The notes under the pieces were generated by a model, which made no database searches, was not told the DNA's origin, and saw nothing but the letters and a program-made list of their open reading frames with translations. Positions 10,079 to 20,599 of a stretch of 64,000 bases of DNA are shown here, in pieces. The position numbers and the translations under genes were made by a program. This DNA is from Drosophila persimilis (Eukaryota; Arthropoda; Insecta; Diptera; Drosophilidae): contig NW_020825326.1 in assembly GCF_003286085.1 (NCBI RefSeq), positions 2,418,001 to 2,482,000 on the forward strand, read 5' to 3'. Each line of letters starts with the position of its first letter. The stretch's first letter is position 1.

Positions 10079-10308
10079 GAACCCATTCAGTTGAGCTAAA
10101 AAAAATAGTCATTTTTTGTAATGTTTTTGAAAAAATAAATAAATAGCCTTTAAAAACGTGTTCTGGAAACCACAAACTTTCTTTCTATATTAACAATGAA
10201 TTAATCTATGCAAATAAAATTATTTCATATAAATCGGTAAGTTGGTTAAAAAGATATAGCGGTTTGACTTTTGAAAATTGTTGAACCTATTCAGTTGAGC
10301 GGCACTGT
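10079..10308 (-). repeat. right terminal inverted repeat of the Tc1-like element
   Basis: Mirror of the left repeat with the same length and the same pair of inner and outer motifs. Only scattered substitutions separate the two, which suggests a fairly young insertion. Confidence 0.9.
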
Positions 10309-10310
10309 AT

Positions 10311-11080
10311 ATACCACCATTATAAATCACCTATCACTATTAGTTGTTAAGATCATTTTCTATGTTGCCATATATGATTTATGTTTGTTTTAAGGAATAT
10401 TGTTGAAGTTTAGATAAAGAAAATAATGAACTCAATGCCAGCTCGCACATTTACGTAGAAGGTCAAAAAGGGGTCATCGAAACGGGCAATACCGTGATGA
10501 TGACCAAAGGTAGGGGGATTCAGACTCCGCGTAACAGCTGCGGACGTATACACCGATGTCTCTCTCCATTTTCCTTGGTTTCTATTTCCCTGTCCCCTTT
10601 ATCCTTCTGTCCTTTCGCTACCATCTCTCTTCCAGTTCTCCATCTCCTCATTCTCTTTGGCTTTCTTCCTTCTTTTCATCAAATCTACCTTCTAGCAAAG
10701 TCGCAGTACGCTAAATTCTGATAATATTATTGGTAATTGCAGCATCGAGTCAGGGTTGATCTAGGAGGGCAACAACTCCACCCGCAAAGCCGACGAGCTA
10801 GAGCCGGAAAATATTAGCGTGCCCAGCTCTCTCAAATCACAACACCGCTTTCGAAAAAAAGACTCGTTGCACGTTACAAACATGTGAATAGTATTTGTTT
10901 CAGAGCAGAGCTTTTGTTTTGTTTCGCGTCGAGTCGACTGCTCGTAGACCTGAAAACTGCTACTGAATCTCGCCCATCAGCAGTGCCTTGAGATTGCCTT
11001 TACGAAGTGAGCGTCTGATCTCGAAACTGTAAAACCTAGCACACGTAATATTGAATGCTATTCGAAACGGACGGGATAAT
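10311..11080. other. no gene recognised; AT-rich then pyrimidine-rich sequence
   Basis: 10311-10490 is AT-rich. 10550-10690 is a C/T-rich stretch on the plus strand (TCTCTCCATTTTCC and similar runs). 10740-11080 may be upstream or 5' untranslated sequence of the gene-derived segment that follows, but no promoter motif is convincing. Confidence 0.35.
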
Positions 11081-11103
11081 CGGAACAATAATCGTCAAAA
11101 ACA

Positions 11104-12079
11104 TGAGCGACAGATAAGGATTCGTCTTGGCCTCTATGGGGCTGTCCAATCCGGAGACGCCCACGAACTCGGGACAGCAGGCGTCTCAGCAAGACCACTC
11201 CAGGTGCAATGCTAGCACTGAGCCCATAGCCACGGAGTACTTTCACTGCTTGGTGGACCAACTTCCTGAGGCACACGACATGGCCGCTCAGATGACGAGA
11301 TCGACGGCCTAAATTTTCCGAGCGGAGATTCAAAGGTGAGTGCCCACACAATCCACCCCACAGGCTACCACTCAATGCCTAACCCCAATCTTTCTTGCAT
11401 TGCCTCCCACTCCAGCTGCGTCTCATCACTTTCCAAGAGTGAAACAACCTGACTTTCGACCTGCTATATATCTTACATTTTCGCTGTCGTTCTTCAGATG
11501 TCGCTGCCTATGGGTTATGCCCAGAAGCTGGGTTTCTAACGAAAGGCTGTCCGTGTCCAAAATATTCCGGTGGAACGCATTCTGGATGAACTTTATGATT
11601 GCGCAAAGGTCCTTGCGCAGCCTTCGGTTTTCGTCGTTGACTGAACGTCAACAACGTCATGTTCGCCAACTTGTCGGCAATTGAAAACGAGGCGTACGGA
11701 AAGATCATGGCCTACGTTCAGTCGGTCAGTGGGGAGCAACAGCAGTCGCTGGACGAAAACCGAAAGCTGCGGAAGGACTTTTGCGCAATCATAAAGCTCC
11801 TACAGAATGCCTATCACCGGAACATTTGGGACACGGACAGTCTTTCACTGGAAACCCAGCTTCTGGGCATAACCCAGAAGCAGCGTCATCCAGAGAGCGA
11901 CAGTGAAAATTTAAGATATAGAGCAGGTCGAAAATAAGGTGCTTCACTCAATCGGTGCGTACCTCCTCCATAGGGCGATAGCGAATGCTGACGGTGCTGC
12001 CTTAATGCCTCCTCCAGTCCCCATTGAAGATAACCTATTCGGGTCTTCCGTTACTACTGATGTTGTTTTTAGCTAAATT
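11104..12079 (+). pseudogene. gene-derived segment of unknown parent, exons with introns retained
   Basis: Several pieces look like exons of a cellular gene. About 11130-11336 reads IATEYFHCLVDQLPEAHDMAAQ and then, after a one-base shift, DDEIDGLNFPSGDSK, ending at a GTGAGT donor (11337). After an intervening stretch, 11659-11890 reads AIENEAYGKIMAYVQSVSG, then DENRKLRKDFCAIIKLLQN and DTDSLSLETQ, a predicted helical or coiled-coil region. A second donor-like GTAAG-type site (here TTAAGA, mutated) near 11912 and a CTCCTCCATAG acceptor lead to the last exon PVPIEDNLFGSS and TDVVFS-stop at about 12076. I do not recognise the protein. Frameshifts and an inverted duplicate of the coiled-coil exon show it is not a working gene. 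Confidence 0.5.
11430..11960. repeat. imperfect inverted duplication of a gene-derived exon (hairpin)
   Basis: 11430-11662 on the minus strand repeats 11703-11960 on the plus strand, leaving a loop of about 40 nt. Over the best 120 bp I count about 15 mismatches (near 88 percent identity). Both arms encode the same peptide with conservative changes: ENRRLRKDLCAIIKFIQNAF in the left arm, ENRKLRKDFCAIIKLLQNAY in the right. A transcript crossing the locus would fold into a long hairpin. Confidence 0.8.
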
Positions 12080-12149
12080 GTATTAATAAATTTAAGAATG
12101 CCGTTGTTTAGCAGCGTAGCTTGCGATAAATATAATAATACTCATCGAA

Positions 12150-13563
12150 TTATGCTGATGACAAAGCTCAGTAGCTCACCATTTAAACATAAACAGTTAA
12201 ATCACAAAAAAACAAAAACATTCTCGTTTCAAAAGCGGTTCTCGCGTCGTCTGCCTTGCGTTCTGCCCACGGTTAGTGCTGCGTTTTTTGGTGCGAAAAA
12301 CGACTGTGCGGTGGCCGCTGCTGGAAACAGGGTGTCTTGTAGCGGAAAGTGCTGGCACTATTGGCAAGGATTCTCGTTGGAAGGCTCAAGCAGATCGAGG
12401 AGCTGCACGGCACTTCTAAAAGCGTGCACAGCTAGCTCCAGAAGCTATGTATAATACGACGAGATTGTCAGTGACTTTGACTTCGCTTTCAATTCTTGGC
12501 ACATACATACGTATGAAATAGTAGAGCTAGATTTGCATGCTGTTGTTAGAGTTTTGAATATAGTACATATGTAAATTTATATTAATACACCCCTCCCCCT
12601 TTCTCGTTTTCGTTGTGTGAAATATACAGTTGGGTCATTGGCCAAGCGCGCACACCAATACGCAACTGCAGCGGTGAGTTTTCGTTTCGCTCCCACCGTT
12701 GATTATCGCTGTTCTTTTCGTTTGGCGCGCTTGATCTAAACCAAACACCAAGTAATGAGCTACCCTGTATTCGTCGGGTATATTCGTTTGTATCAGTCGT
12801 GCTTCGCCAATCAATACTTAATTTGGTATTTAGCCGTCGACTCGTGCAAACCATTGCAGACGTATACAAACACACAACATACATACATAAGAACTACAGC
12901 GGTGAATTTGTTCCAATGGCCATTGCTTATCGTTGCTATTCTTGTGTGGTTTTCGTATACGCGCTTGAGCCAGCGACGCTATACCCTACATTTGTCAGGT
13001 ATAGTGATTTTTTACCTCGTTTGCGTTTAACTACCTGTATTCTTCCATTGAGTGCTTTGGCTTTCAATACGACCATTAGAAACAACCTTTCACCATCAGT
13101 TTTGTCACAATTCAGGCGAGATATTGGGAAATGGGAGAAGGGCGCACGCTGTTATTCCCGGCTGGGAACGTATTCTATAATGTATACCAGTCGCAAGGGT
13201 TCGCAATTAATTTAATATACATACTAACATAGTTAGTATGTGACACAAGATGGCACGATGCTTCCGTTGTCACATCCCGCAAGATTTCTTCTTTTTCAAA
13301 ACGAAAACATTTTCCTCGATGAAATGAAAAGTAAAGGTTTTCTCTAATTTTGGAAAGCTAACTTTGCTAATTTTGGAACTTTGGCAAGAAATAAATGATT
13401 GCGCATAACAGCACAAACGTGCATATAGCACAGTCTGTGCTGTGTTCGTAACAGAAGATATGGATGAGGACAGCTGTGTCCCGCCACATTTAATTTAAAA
13501 TGTAGGTGCAACAAATTAATTTTGTAGCCATTGTACCATGGTCCATGGTCGTTTTTGGTTTTT
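12150..13563. other. no gene recognised
   Basis: Open frames of 90-140 codons occur (for example 12098-12454 and 12799-13215) but lack family motifs and overlap one another in several frames. TATACCC-type motifs and CATACATA microsatellite-like tracts occur near 12500 and 12880. The sequence AACATAGTTAGTATGTG near 13229 is a short dyad. Nothing supports a gene. Confidence 0.4.
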
Positions 13564-13690
13564 TTTTTGGCATAAAGTCTAGTTTTAAAGCTAGAGCCTT
13601 GAAACTTTGCACAATTATTTTGAGTATTTTTATAAAATTTCGGTTTTTTTTCTTTTAGATTTGACCAAGCCATCACCACCCTTCCCGTGC
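13564..13690 (+). repeat. interspersed repeat unit A, copy 2
   Basis: Second copy of the unit at 4214-4345, beginning TTTGGCATAAAGTCTAG and including GAGCCTTGAAACTTTGCAC and AATTATTTTGAGTATTTTT. The two copies differ by scattered substitutions and by the length of the A and C runs. Confidence 0.6.
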
Positions 13691-13787
13691 ATGCTATAGC
13701 CAGAAACTCAGATTTATTTAACACAGAGCTCGAAATTAAAGCTAGAGCTTTCAAATTTTGTACATACATATCTTTCCAAATCTTTTC

Positions 13788-14752
13788 CTAAGCATATTTT
13801 TTCCGAATGCTCATTTTAATCTTATCATCACCTTTCATATGCCATTTTTGTATCACTATTCTGTATGATATGTTCAAGGCAAATTCTAGAAACCGGATCC
13901 AAGCATGTAATGGACTTAATCCAAATTTTAAAGCTCCAAGCTTTGTGGTTTTAGGGGTGACCCCAAATATTGGACAAAATTGAGTAGTAGTAGTTCCAGT
14001 TAATACGTTCAGCACTTTTCCATCTATAGGTGTCAACTAATTTATAAACAAAGGGTTTAAGAGTGTTAATATGAGAATCTTTATTCCATAATTATATGTG
14101 CAGTAGTTTCCTTTACTAGATCAATTTTGAGCGGTCTAAATCTAATAGACTGCGGTGTTCGATTTGTCCAGATGTTCCGATGATAGGTGTCTGTAATTTG
14201 TATGGGTATAACAGAAGTTACAAATAAAGAATGATCTGAAAGCTGACTGCCAGGTATTTCAGTTAAAAACTTCTGCTTGTATATACTATGACCCGTTGAG
14301 CCATCAAATCCTATGCATAGGCCAAAAATCAAAAAATCAATTATAAAATATTTTGACAACATATAACCATGTCGTCTCATAAATGTCCAAACTTCTTTGT
14401 GGCAGACCGGATTTTTCCGAATTTGCAACGGGACTTTCTAAAAATAGAATTGAAATGATGAACACGTGTTCATTTTTACGATGCGTCTCTGTTTTTTATG
14501 CTTTTTGTCAAAACAAAAGCGCACTTCAAAGTGATTAAACGTTTGGCAAAGTGTTCGAAGACTAATTATTTAAAATGGATTTTGTAGTTAAAGGTATTTA
14601 GTTAAAGAAATTCTTATTGTAACATTAATATAATTAATTAAATCTTTTTTGTGTCCTTTTAACCAACTTAACTGTTTTTGTGTATTTTGTCAACGTCTAT
14701 TTTATGTTTACTTAAAGTTTTAGTTATGTTAGCCCCAGATGCCCCCATTGTG
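13788..14752 (-). mobile_element. Transib-like transposon remnant A (RAG1-related transposase)
   Basis: On the minus strand, 14428-14081 contains GFDGSTGHSIYKQKF, the strand with the first catalytic aspartate of Transib/RAG1 transposases, then SLFVTSVIPIQI and APQSIRF-like TPQSIRFRPLKIDLVKET. After a frame break, 14036-13788 contains IDGKVLNVLTGTTTTQFCPI (second aspartate and the CxxC zinc half-site, here CPIFG with one cysteine lost) and FGLSPLHAWIRFLEF. The right boundary reads CACAATGGGGGCATC outward-in at 14752; CACWATG is the Transib terminal heptamer. The 3' third, with the catalytic glutamate, is missing. Confidence 0.7.
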
Positions 14753-14760
14753 AGTGTTAT

Positions 14761-16720
14761 CACTGTATTTGTCAATTTTTTAAGGAAATAAAAATGAAAA
14801 GCTTAGCTACTGATAGTTGCTGATTTGCGTATATTCTTAAATAAAAAAAAGCGGTCTCAATATTTTTCAAGAACAAACATGCAACGCAATCAGCTGATTT
14901 TCTTTTGTTTATGTGATGTTGCTGTCGTTTTCGTCAATTGTGTTTGTATATTAAACTTTAAATATTATTGTTTATAATTTTGTCTTCTTTTGACATTTTA
15001 CTATTCATTGTAAAGGAGATTGTCATAACTGTGTGTTTTCATGCATGCACATCTTTGATCTTTGGTGCCAAGAAAAGGGCACGGATGCAAGGCATAAATA
15101 ATTTGCTGCAACTGAACATAATAAGTAAAGGCTACGAAGTCAATGCGATTGACCTTAAGAAATGCAGTTAGTACATTTGCAAAAAGATAGTTGCCTACTG
15201 GACTCAGTACAAAAGAATGAGAAGTTCAGTTGTACAATACCACTGAATATTGAAAACATCTTGTCGCTTTTCGTGGACATTGGATTTTCGAAACACCAAT
15301 ACTTGGTCTTCAGATCATTTATCAATTCAGAAGTTTTCTACAACTTATTGCCAAGCTATGAAAAAATTCTTCAATTTAAAACATTGAGATATCCAAATAA
15401 TATTGTTGTAGACGAAACATATGCAGAATTGTAACTACAAAGTCTTTTAGATAACACGGCTTCAAGTATTTTAAAGCTTCAAAAGACTTTAATTGAAGAA
15501 CGTTTGGATGAAACAGAAAAAACCTTAACATTAGTTGGAAAATGGGGATTCGATGGCAGCACTGGTCACGGCGAGTATAAACAAAAGTTTCCCAATTGTA
15601 TTAATGACGAGAAAAGTTTATTTGTCACATAGTACGTCCCACTTCAGCTTGTAACCGACTCTAAGATAATATGGAAAAATGCCAGGCCATCGCCTACCCG
15701 ATATTGTAGACCACTTAGACATCAATTTAAAATGGAGACCGCCGCACTTTCCGTCGAAGAAGAGCTCTACTTCAAGGAGAAAATAGCTGACAAAGACAAC
15801 TGAGCATAAAATTAGAAATACAAAATTTTCTGTAAAGCACGCCTTTCAATTAACTATGGTGGCTGGTAAAGTTTGCAACGCGTTAAGCAACACGTCCTCG
15901 ATGAAATGCTTTATATGTGGAGCAAAGCCCACAGAAATGAACAACATTGAAAAATGTGTTGGAAGAGATGTGCAAGAGAAGTATTTTGAATTCGGGTTAT
16001 CACCACTTCATTCATATATCCGGTTCTTTAAATATTTCTTGCACATTTCGTATAAACTGGGTGTAAAGCTTTGGCAAGTACGATCGGCAGAACTCAAGTC
16101 TATTGTGTTAAAGAGAAAAAATCAAATTCAAGCGGAGTTTCTCGAGAAAATGGGGTTACTTGTCGATAAGCCAAAGGATGGAGGCAGAGGAAACTCCAAC
16201 GATGGAAATACTGCCAGGAAATTTTGTAGTAACATAAGCTTAGCATCTCAGATTACAGGCATTGATGAAGAAGTGATTGCCCGATGCGCTACGATATTGC
16301 AAGCCTTAGCATCAGGATACAAAATTAATATACAAAAATTCGAAAAATACGCACTAGATACGGCTAATAAATTAATTGAAATGTATCCATGGTACTATCT
16401 TCCAGAAACAGGGCATACAATTTAAATTCATGGACCCAAGGTAATAGAGCACGCTTTGGTTTCGATTGGAGAGCTCTCAGAGGAAGCTGCAGAGTCAAAC
16501 AATAAAGAAATAAAAAAGTGCCGTCTGCAGCATACTCGGAAGATGTCTCGTATACTGACAAATACAGATTTGACTAAAACGCTTCTTTTGAGGTCAGACC
16601 CTTTTATAACAGGTCAAACTAATCTGCCAAAGAATCACAAATCAACTTTTATATCATCTACATATGATATATTTGATGATGTATGTTAACCTTTTTTGGG
16701 ATTTATTGTTAATTTTCGTA
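14761..16720 (+). mobile_element. Transib-like transposon remnant B (RAG1-related transposase)
   Basis: The plus strand carries a diverged relative of remnant A, with the transposase in about four frames. KWGFDGSTGHGEYKQKF near 15540-15590 carries the first catalytic aspartate. MVAGKVCNALSNTSSMKCFICG from 15856 covers the second-aspartate region, where the aspartate reads A, with the CFICG zinc ligands intact. FGLSPLHSYIRFFKYFLHIS, a GNTARKF block and YALDTANKLIEMYPWY follow. In the next frame (from 16430), IGELSEEAAESNNKEIKK carries the RAG1-like final glutamate region. The 5' end may be the CACTGTA at 14761; the 3' terminus is not identifiable. It is inactive. Confidence 0.7.
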
Positions 16721-16812
16721 ATTTTTATTATCTTATAATTAAATTACATTTGCTGTTATATATGATTAAAAAACTCGAGTCACGAATTTTTTTTAAATGA
16801 TTCCAACTGATT

Positions 16813-18070
16813 TTAAATTCCAACTGGGAGCAATCCCAAGCACGGAAAGGCAGTGGCCCAAAGGCCTCGCACTACCGGCTCTACAGCAAGGAATACCTGC
16901 AAGGTGGAAGGTGCCTGTGCGAACCCGAGGGAATCCCATCCCGAATCCGGAGTGGGTGGCAAGGCAACTCCCAAAGCTGACACCTTGGAGAGGCAGCTAT
17001 GCAATACTGCGGCTGCCCGACCAGGCAAAGCGGAAGGGATGACCTGTCGTCGACAAGCGCCCAAGCCAAACGATACACCTACGTAGAAAAGAGGAGTGCT
17101 GGGCACATACTCCGTCGGCAACACGCCAGCAACGAAGCCAGCCCATCAACCGACTGGCTGAAGAAGGTGGAATGGGCTTCGGCTGTGCTCCAGGAGTTCA
17201 CCTTAGAACAGAAAAAGGTGGCTCCCCAAGCCAAGAGGCTGCGCTCGCAGGAGACACCGTGACCGGTAGCAAAGCGATCCAGAGTGCTGCCAAATGTTTT
17301 TTTTGCGCAGATTGCCAAGGAGAAGACGCTAATTGGCTTCCTCGACAAAGGCAGCGCAGAGGGAAGAATTCCAAGGAGGCAGTGTAAGTGGGTGGAAGCG
17401 GCACTGGCCGACCGCTGCTTCGACCTCCTTGACAAAGACCCAGGACCACCGCCAGTCTGCATGGATATGGGGTGGTTAAAAGGCAATGTTAAGATAATTG
17501 AAGAAGAAGCCCACTTCGTGGTCAAAACAATTAGACATCCTTCGCAGAAACTGCAGGACTCTCTTCAATAGAGCCACAAAAGCTAACGAGGATACTGACG
17601 GGGCAGACTATAAAACCAGTCTAGCACTATATAAAAAAGAAACCAGGAAGGCAAAAAGAGCCTCCTGGCAAAAAATTTTGCTTCGAAATCGAGGAATTGT
17701 CGGAGGCCGCAAGACTCCGGTAGGTTCTGTCAAAAACTGCCCCTTCGGTAGGTTACATTAAAAAGAATGATGGTACGTGCACCAACTCCAGTGAGGAGTC
17801 CCCACACATACTACTCGACACTTATTTTCCCAGTTGCACGTTCACCGCGCCGACACACCCCCCAAGGGAGGGACAGGTAAAATCGATGGACCCCCCGATG
17901 GATCCCGCCCCAACTTCAGAACGCCGGGGACACGGCCATCAACTGGCTAAAAAGTATCTTCAGGAAGATACTGGCGGTATGTACAATACCACAAGCTTGG
18001 CTTGAGGCTAGGAATGTTTTCATCGCTCACGCAACCCCGAAAGATTTTAGACCAATCATTTTATCGCTCC
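16813..18070 (+). pseudogene. LOA-like element fragment (DUF4780-type ORF1 joined to ORF2 linker)
   Basis: 16813-17510 reads, across frames, an ORF1 protein ending in the DUF4780-type domain: KEKTLIGFLDKGSAEGRIPR, CKWVEAALADRCFDLLDKDP, GPPPVCMDMGWLKGNVKII. At about 17515 the sequence jumps straight to the ORF2 endonuclease-RT linker (LDILRRNCRTLFNRATKANE, LYKKETRKAKRASW), skipping the endonuclease. It then continues to the start of the RT (NAGDTAINWLKSIFRKILAV, KDFRPIILS) and stops at 18070. In LOA and related elements ORF1 is a nucleic-acid-binding Gag-like protein. This copy has a large internal deletion and several stops. Confidence 0.65.
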
Positions 18071-18705
18071 TCTAGCAGAACCCTCCACGAGGGTGACGGC
18101 TGGGCAATGGACACTGCATTACCCCAGGCAAGGGTAATGCACTGTCGCTTGCTCTGTCCGGGGTAATGCAAAGGGTAAGGGGTTAAGGGGTATGGGGTAA
18201 GGCAATGGTCCGGCGTCTTCCCGATTTAAAGTCGGGGGAACCGAACCAGGGCCATGGCTAGAGGTTGCTGGCGGTCCGGCCTAAAACGCTAGGGGGTGGT
18301 TCCCCCAAAAATATTAACCGGTATGGACCCTCGGGCCACCTATGGAGGCGAAGAAGGATCAAGCACGGGTTGGGATGTCAACCCAAACGTCGGTGGGAAG
18401 CGTGACTGCTACCACCGGCGGGCACGGGGAGGATCAATCCTCTCTGCGTGTCGCCAGTGGTCACACCTATGACTTGGCGGGAGCAGGCCAGGTCAGTTGT
18501 ATAGCTACTGCCACAACGACAACTCACTCCGCAGCCTGTAAATTAAACCGCACAGATGCCGTAGTTGAAACAGACACGGATCTGGAGAGCGTGCTCTCCT
18601 TAAACAGGACGGAGGAAGAGAGCCTTCTCCGCTCGCCGGAACCAGGCACCAGCTTCCTGCGTAGAGAAGAGCCGAAACGTTCCAAAGAGGGGATGAAGGC
18701 CAAAG
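18071..18705 (+). pseudogene. LOA-like 5' UTR and start of ORF1
   Basis: 18071-18330 is a G-rich leader with repeated GGGTAATGC and GGGGTAAGG motifs (see findings), ending near GGTATGGACCCTCGGGCC, which may include the original start codon. An open frame from the ATG at 18342 reads MEAKKDQARVGMSTQTS, is rich in Thr, Ser and charged residues, and runs past the end of this unit into unrelated sequence. ORF1 proteins of this group have such low-complexity N-termini. The DUF4780 part is not present in this unit. The family call is by neighbourhood and style, not by a firm motif. Confidence 0.45.
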
Positions 18706-19436
18706 CAAATACGGCTCCTGTGTATGGTGCCCTCAGTACAAAGTACACCAGGACCGTATAGAATCAGTACAGAAAAACTTTTTACTCTTTGCTCTGCGGG
18801 GCCTTAACTGGGATGCGGGTGTAAGACTCCCATCTTACTCTAGTAGACTATTATTAGTAAACCTCCCATCCTTAGTTAACCGTAGAAAAATGCTTGGTGT
18901 GATATTTATGCACAACTTGATCAGGGGTGACATAGACAGCCCTGATCTGTTGAGCCGCATAAACTTCACGATTCCTATTAGACTGACTAGAAACTTTATA
19001 CCGTTGTTCCTTCCACTTTGTAGATCGAATTATTCCTTGCATGAACCGTTTAGGGTCTTATGCTCGGATTATAATTCCCTCTACCATATTATATCCTCCA
19101 CTAATTCTCTTCCTCTTATTAAATTACTAATCCTTACACACCTTTCTAGTAATTAGTAATTGTAGTGGTATTTGTATTTTGTATTTTATTGCATGCTTAA
19201 TTTCTTAATAAGTTTAGTGCTAATTTTCCTCGAATGTCAGTCTAATATCTATCTTTCTTGCATGCTCGCGTTTGGTTCGGAGGAGGGCTGCGTTTTGCCT
19301 GGGATCCGCGCGTAACAGCCTTCTGCTGGTGTCACACGGGCCACTTGACGGTGCAGTAATTGCATCGCCTCTTGATAGATGCAGTCATTGCATGTCAACG
19401 TCCATATATAATAAAAAAAAAAAAATAAAAAAAAAG
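18706..19436 (+). pseudogene. jockey-superfamily non-LTR element, ORF2 C-terminus and 3' end
   Basis: Reads YGSCVWCPQYKVHQDRIES, then VQKNFLLFALRGLNWD, RLPSYSSRLLLVNLPSL, the MLGVIFMHNLIRGDIDSPDL block and IPIRLTRNF, ending at a stop at 19157. This is the conserved C-terminal region that follows the RT thumb in many jockey-superfamily ORF2 proteins. A 280-bp 3' UTR follows and closes with an A-rich tail (AATA(n) from 19410 to 19436). The copy is severely 5'-truncated. It differs from the LOA copies because it lacks RNase H. Confidence 0.65.
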
Positions 19437-20599
19437 TACAAAACGGCCCTCAACATCAAAAGCCTGCCACAAATGAGGGCGTCGAATGCCGAATTTGCCG
19501 ATAAGGTGGAGGAGATGATGGCCACCAAGAGGCAACGCTCGACTGAGAGTGCCATCAAGGACACTCCTGCAGCAAGCGGCAACGCGGCAGCCCCTCCATC
19601 GAAAGCGGCCAAGAAGCCAACAAAGCCGAAAGCGAAGGTCAGCGATGTGACCAAACGACATCTGATCTGGACACTCATCGACAGTAGCGAGGAGAACGGC
19701 AAGATGACCGCGGCACAGTGGAAGCTGGTGCATGCACGTCTCGTCGACGCACTGTTTGCACATATGGAGGAAGACCCCGCGGCCGCATTGCCCACTTTCG
19801 GTGGTGCTGGGTGGCTAAATGGGGTTAAAACCTAAAGTGCAACGACGATCCAACCCTAAGGTGGCTGACGCGCACGGTCTGCCAACTGGAGGCGATGTGG
19901 GAGGGGGCCAAGCTGGAGGTTGTGGACCGGGAGCTTATCCCGTCCAAACCTAAGGCAAAGGTACTCTTCCCCATCACAATCCAGGAGGACCGAGCGATGA
20001 AGCTCCTTCAGCGGCAGAACGCGGACGTGCTAACGACCGATTGGAGGATCTTACACATTGGTAGCCCACTACCCAACGAGGGGGAAGTGGACGAAGGAGT
20101 AGGAGCGGGCCTATATTGTACAGACCCTAAGATAAGGCTGTCATATAAGCTACCGGACCAATGCAGCATATTCCAGGCAGAGGTTTTTGCCATCAGGAAA
20201 GCAGCAGAGGTCGCTCTACGCACCGATAGAGCACAGGATGCGGACGAATAGGTTCGTCGACAGCCAAGCGGCGATAAGATCCATGCAGTCGTCCGCGGTT
20301 AGTTCCAGAAGTGTCTTGGCGAGCAGGGAGCAACTAGATACCCTAAGCGCGATAAAGTCAGTGCGGATCTAGTGGGTTCCCAGTCATCAAGGCATCGAAG
20401 GAAACGAGACGGCGGACGTACTAGCTAAGGAAGGCGTCGGTCTGGAGAATAGGAGAACCGAGAACGTGCCTGTCTCCCTTAGAACGCTGCAAAGCGATCT
20501 AGAGAAGCAGGCCAGATCAAAAACCGGAAGCAGGTGGAGGAGTACCACCACCTGCAGAACCTCGAATATAATGTGCAAGGAACGCAATGAGAAACTTAG
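19437..20599 (+). pseudogene. second LOA-like element: DUF4780 ORF1 fused to RNase H remnant
   Basis: An ORF1-like frame reads KRHLIWTLIDSSEENGKMTA and FGGAGWLNGVKT. After a frameshift near 19833 come LEAMWEGAKLEVVDRELIPS, KAKVLFPITIQ and DVLTTDWRILHIG, the second half of the DUF4780-type domain. Directly after LPNEG the frame continues as GVGAGLYCTDPKIRLSYKLP and CSIFQAEVFAIRKAAE, an RNase H domain with its glutamate. FVDSQAAIRSMQ and WVPSHQGIEGNETADVLAKE then follow in other frames. So ORF1 is joined to the ORF2 C-terminus by deletion of endonuclease and RT. It is a different family from copies 1-3. Confidence 0.65.

Larger units (their letters stand above)
8691..10308 (-). mobile_element. 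Tc1-like DNA transposon, full length, 1618 bp
   Basis: The element is bounded by perfect CAGTGCCGCT and AGCGGCACTG termini, flanked on both sides by TA (8689-8690 and 10309-10310), the target duplication of the Tc1/mariner superfamily. Each terminal inverted repeat is 230 bp. A frameshifted DD34E-type transposase lies on the minus strand between them. Each end carries two direct copies of a CTCAACTGAAT motif, the IR/DR arrangement seen in Sleeping Beauty- and Minos-like elements. The ends look complete, so it could in principle be moved in trans. Confidence 0.92.

Noticed and set aside
10550..10690. Pyrimidine tract as a splice or promoter element
   Set aside because: No associated gene structure; simple C/T-rich composition only.
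12098..12454. 118-codon plus-strand ORF rich in Ser, Cys and Lys
   Set aside because: Starts inside the 26-bp insertion of the gene-derived repeat and runs into unrelated sequence. No homology motif and no conservation in the other copy.
13344..13769. 141-codon minus-strand ORF
   Set aside because: Spans non-coding repeat unit A and AT-rich sequence, with no family motif.
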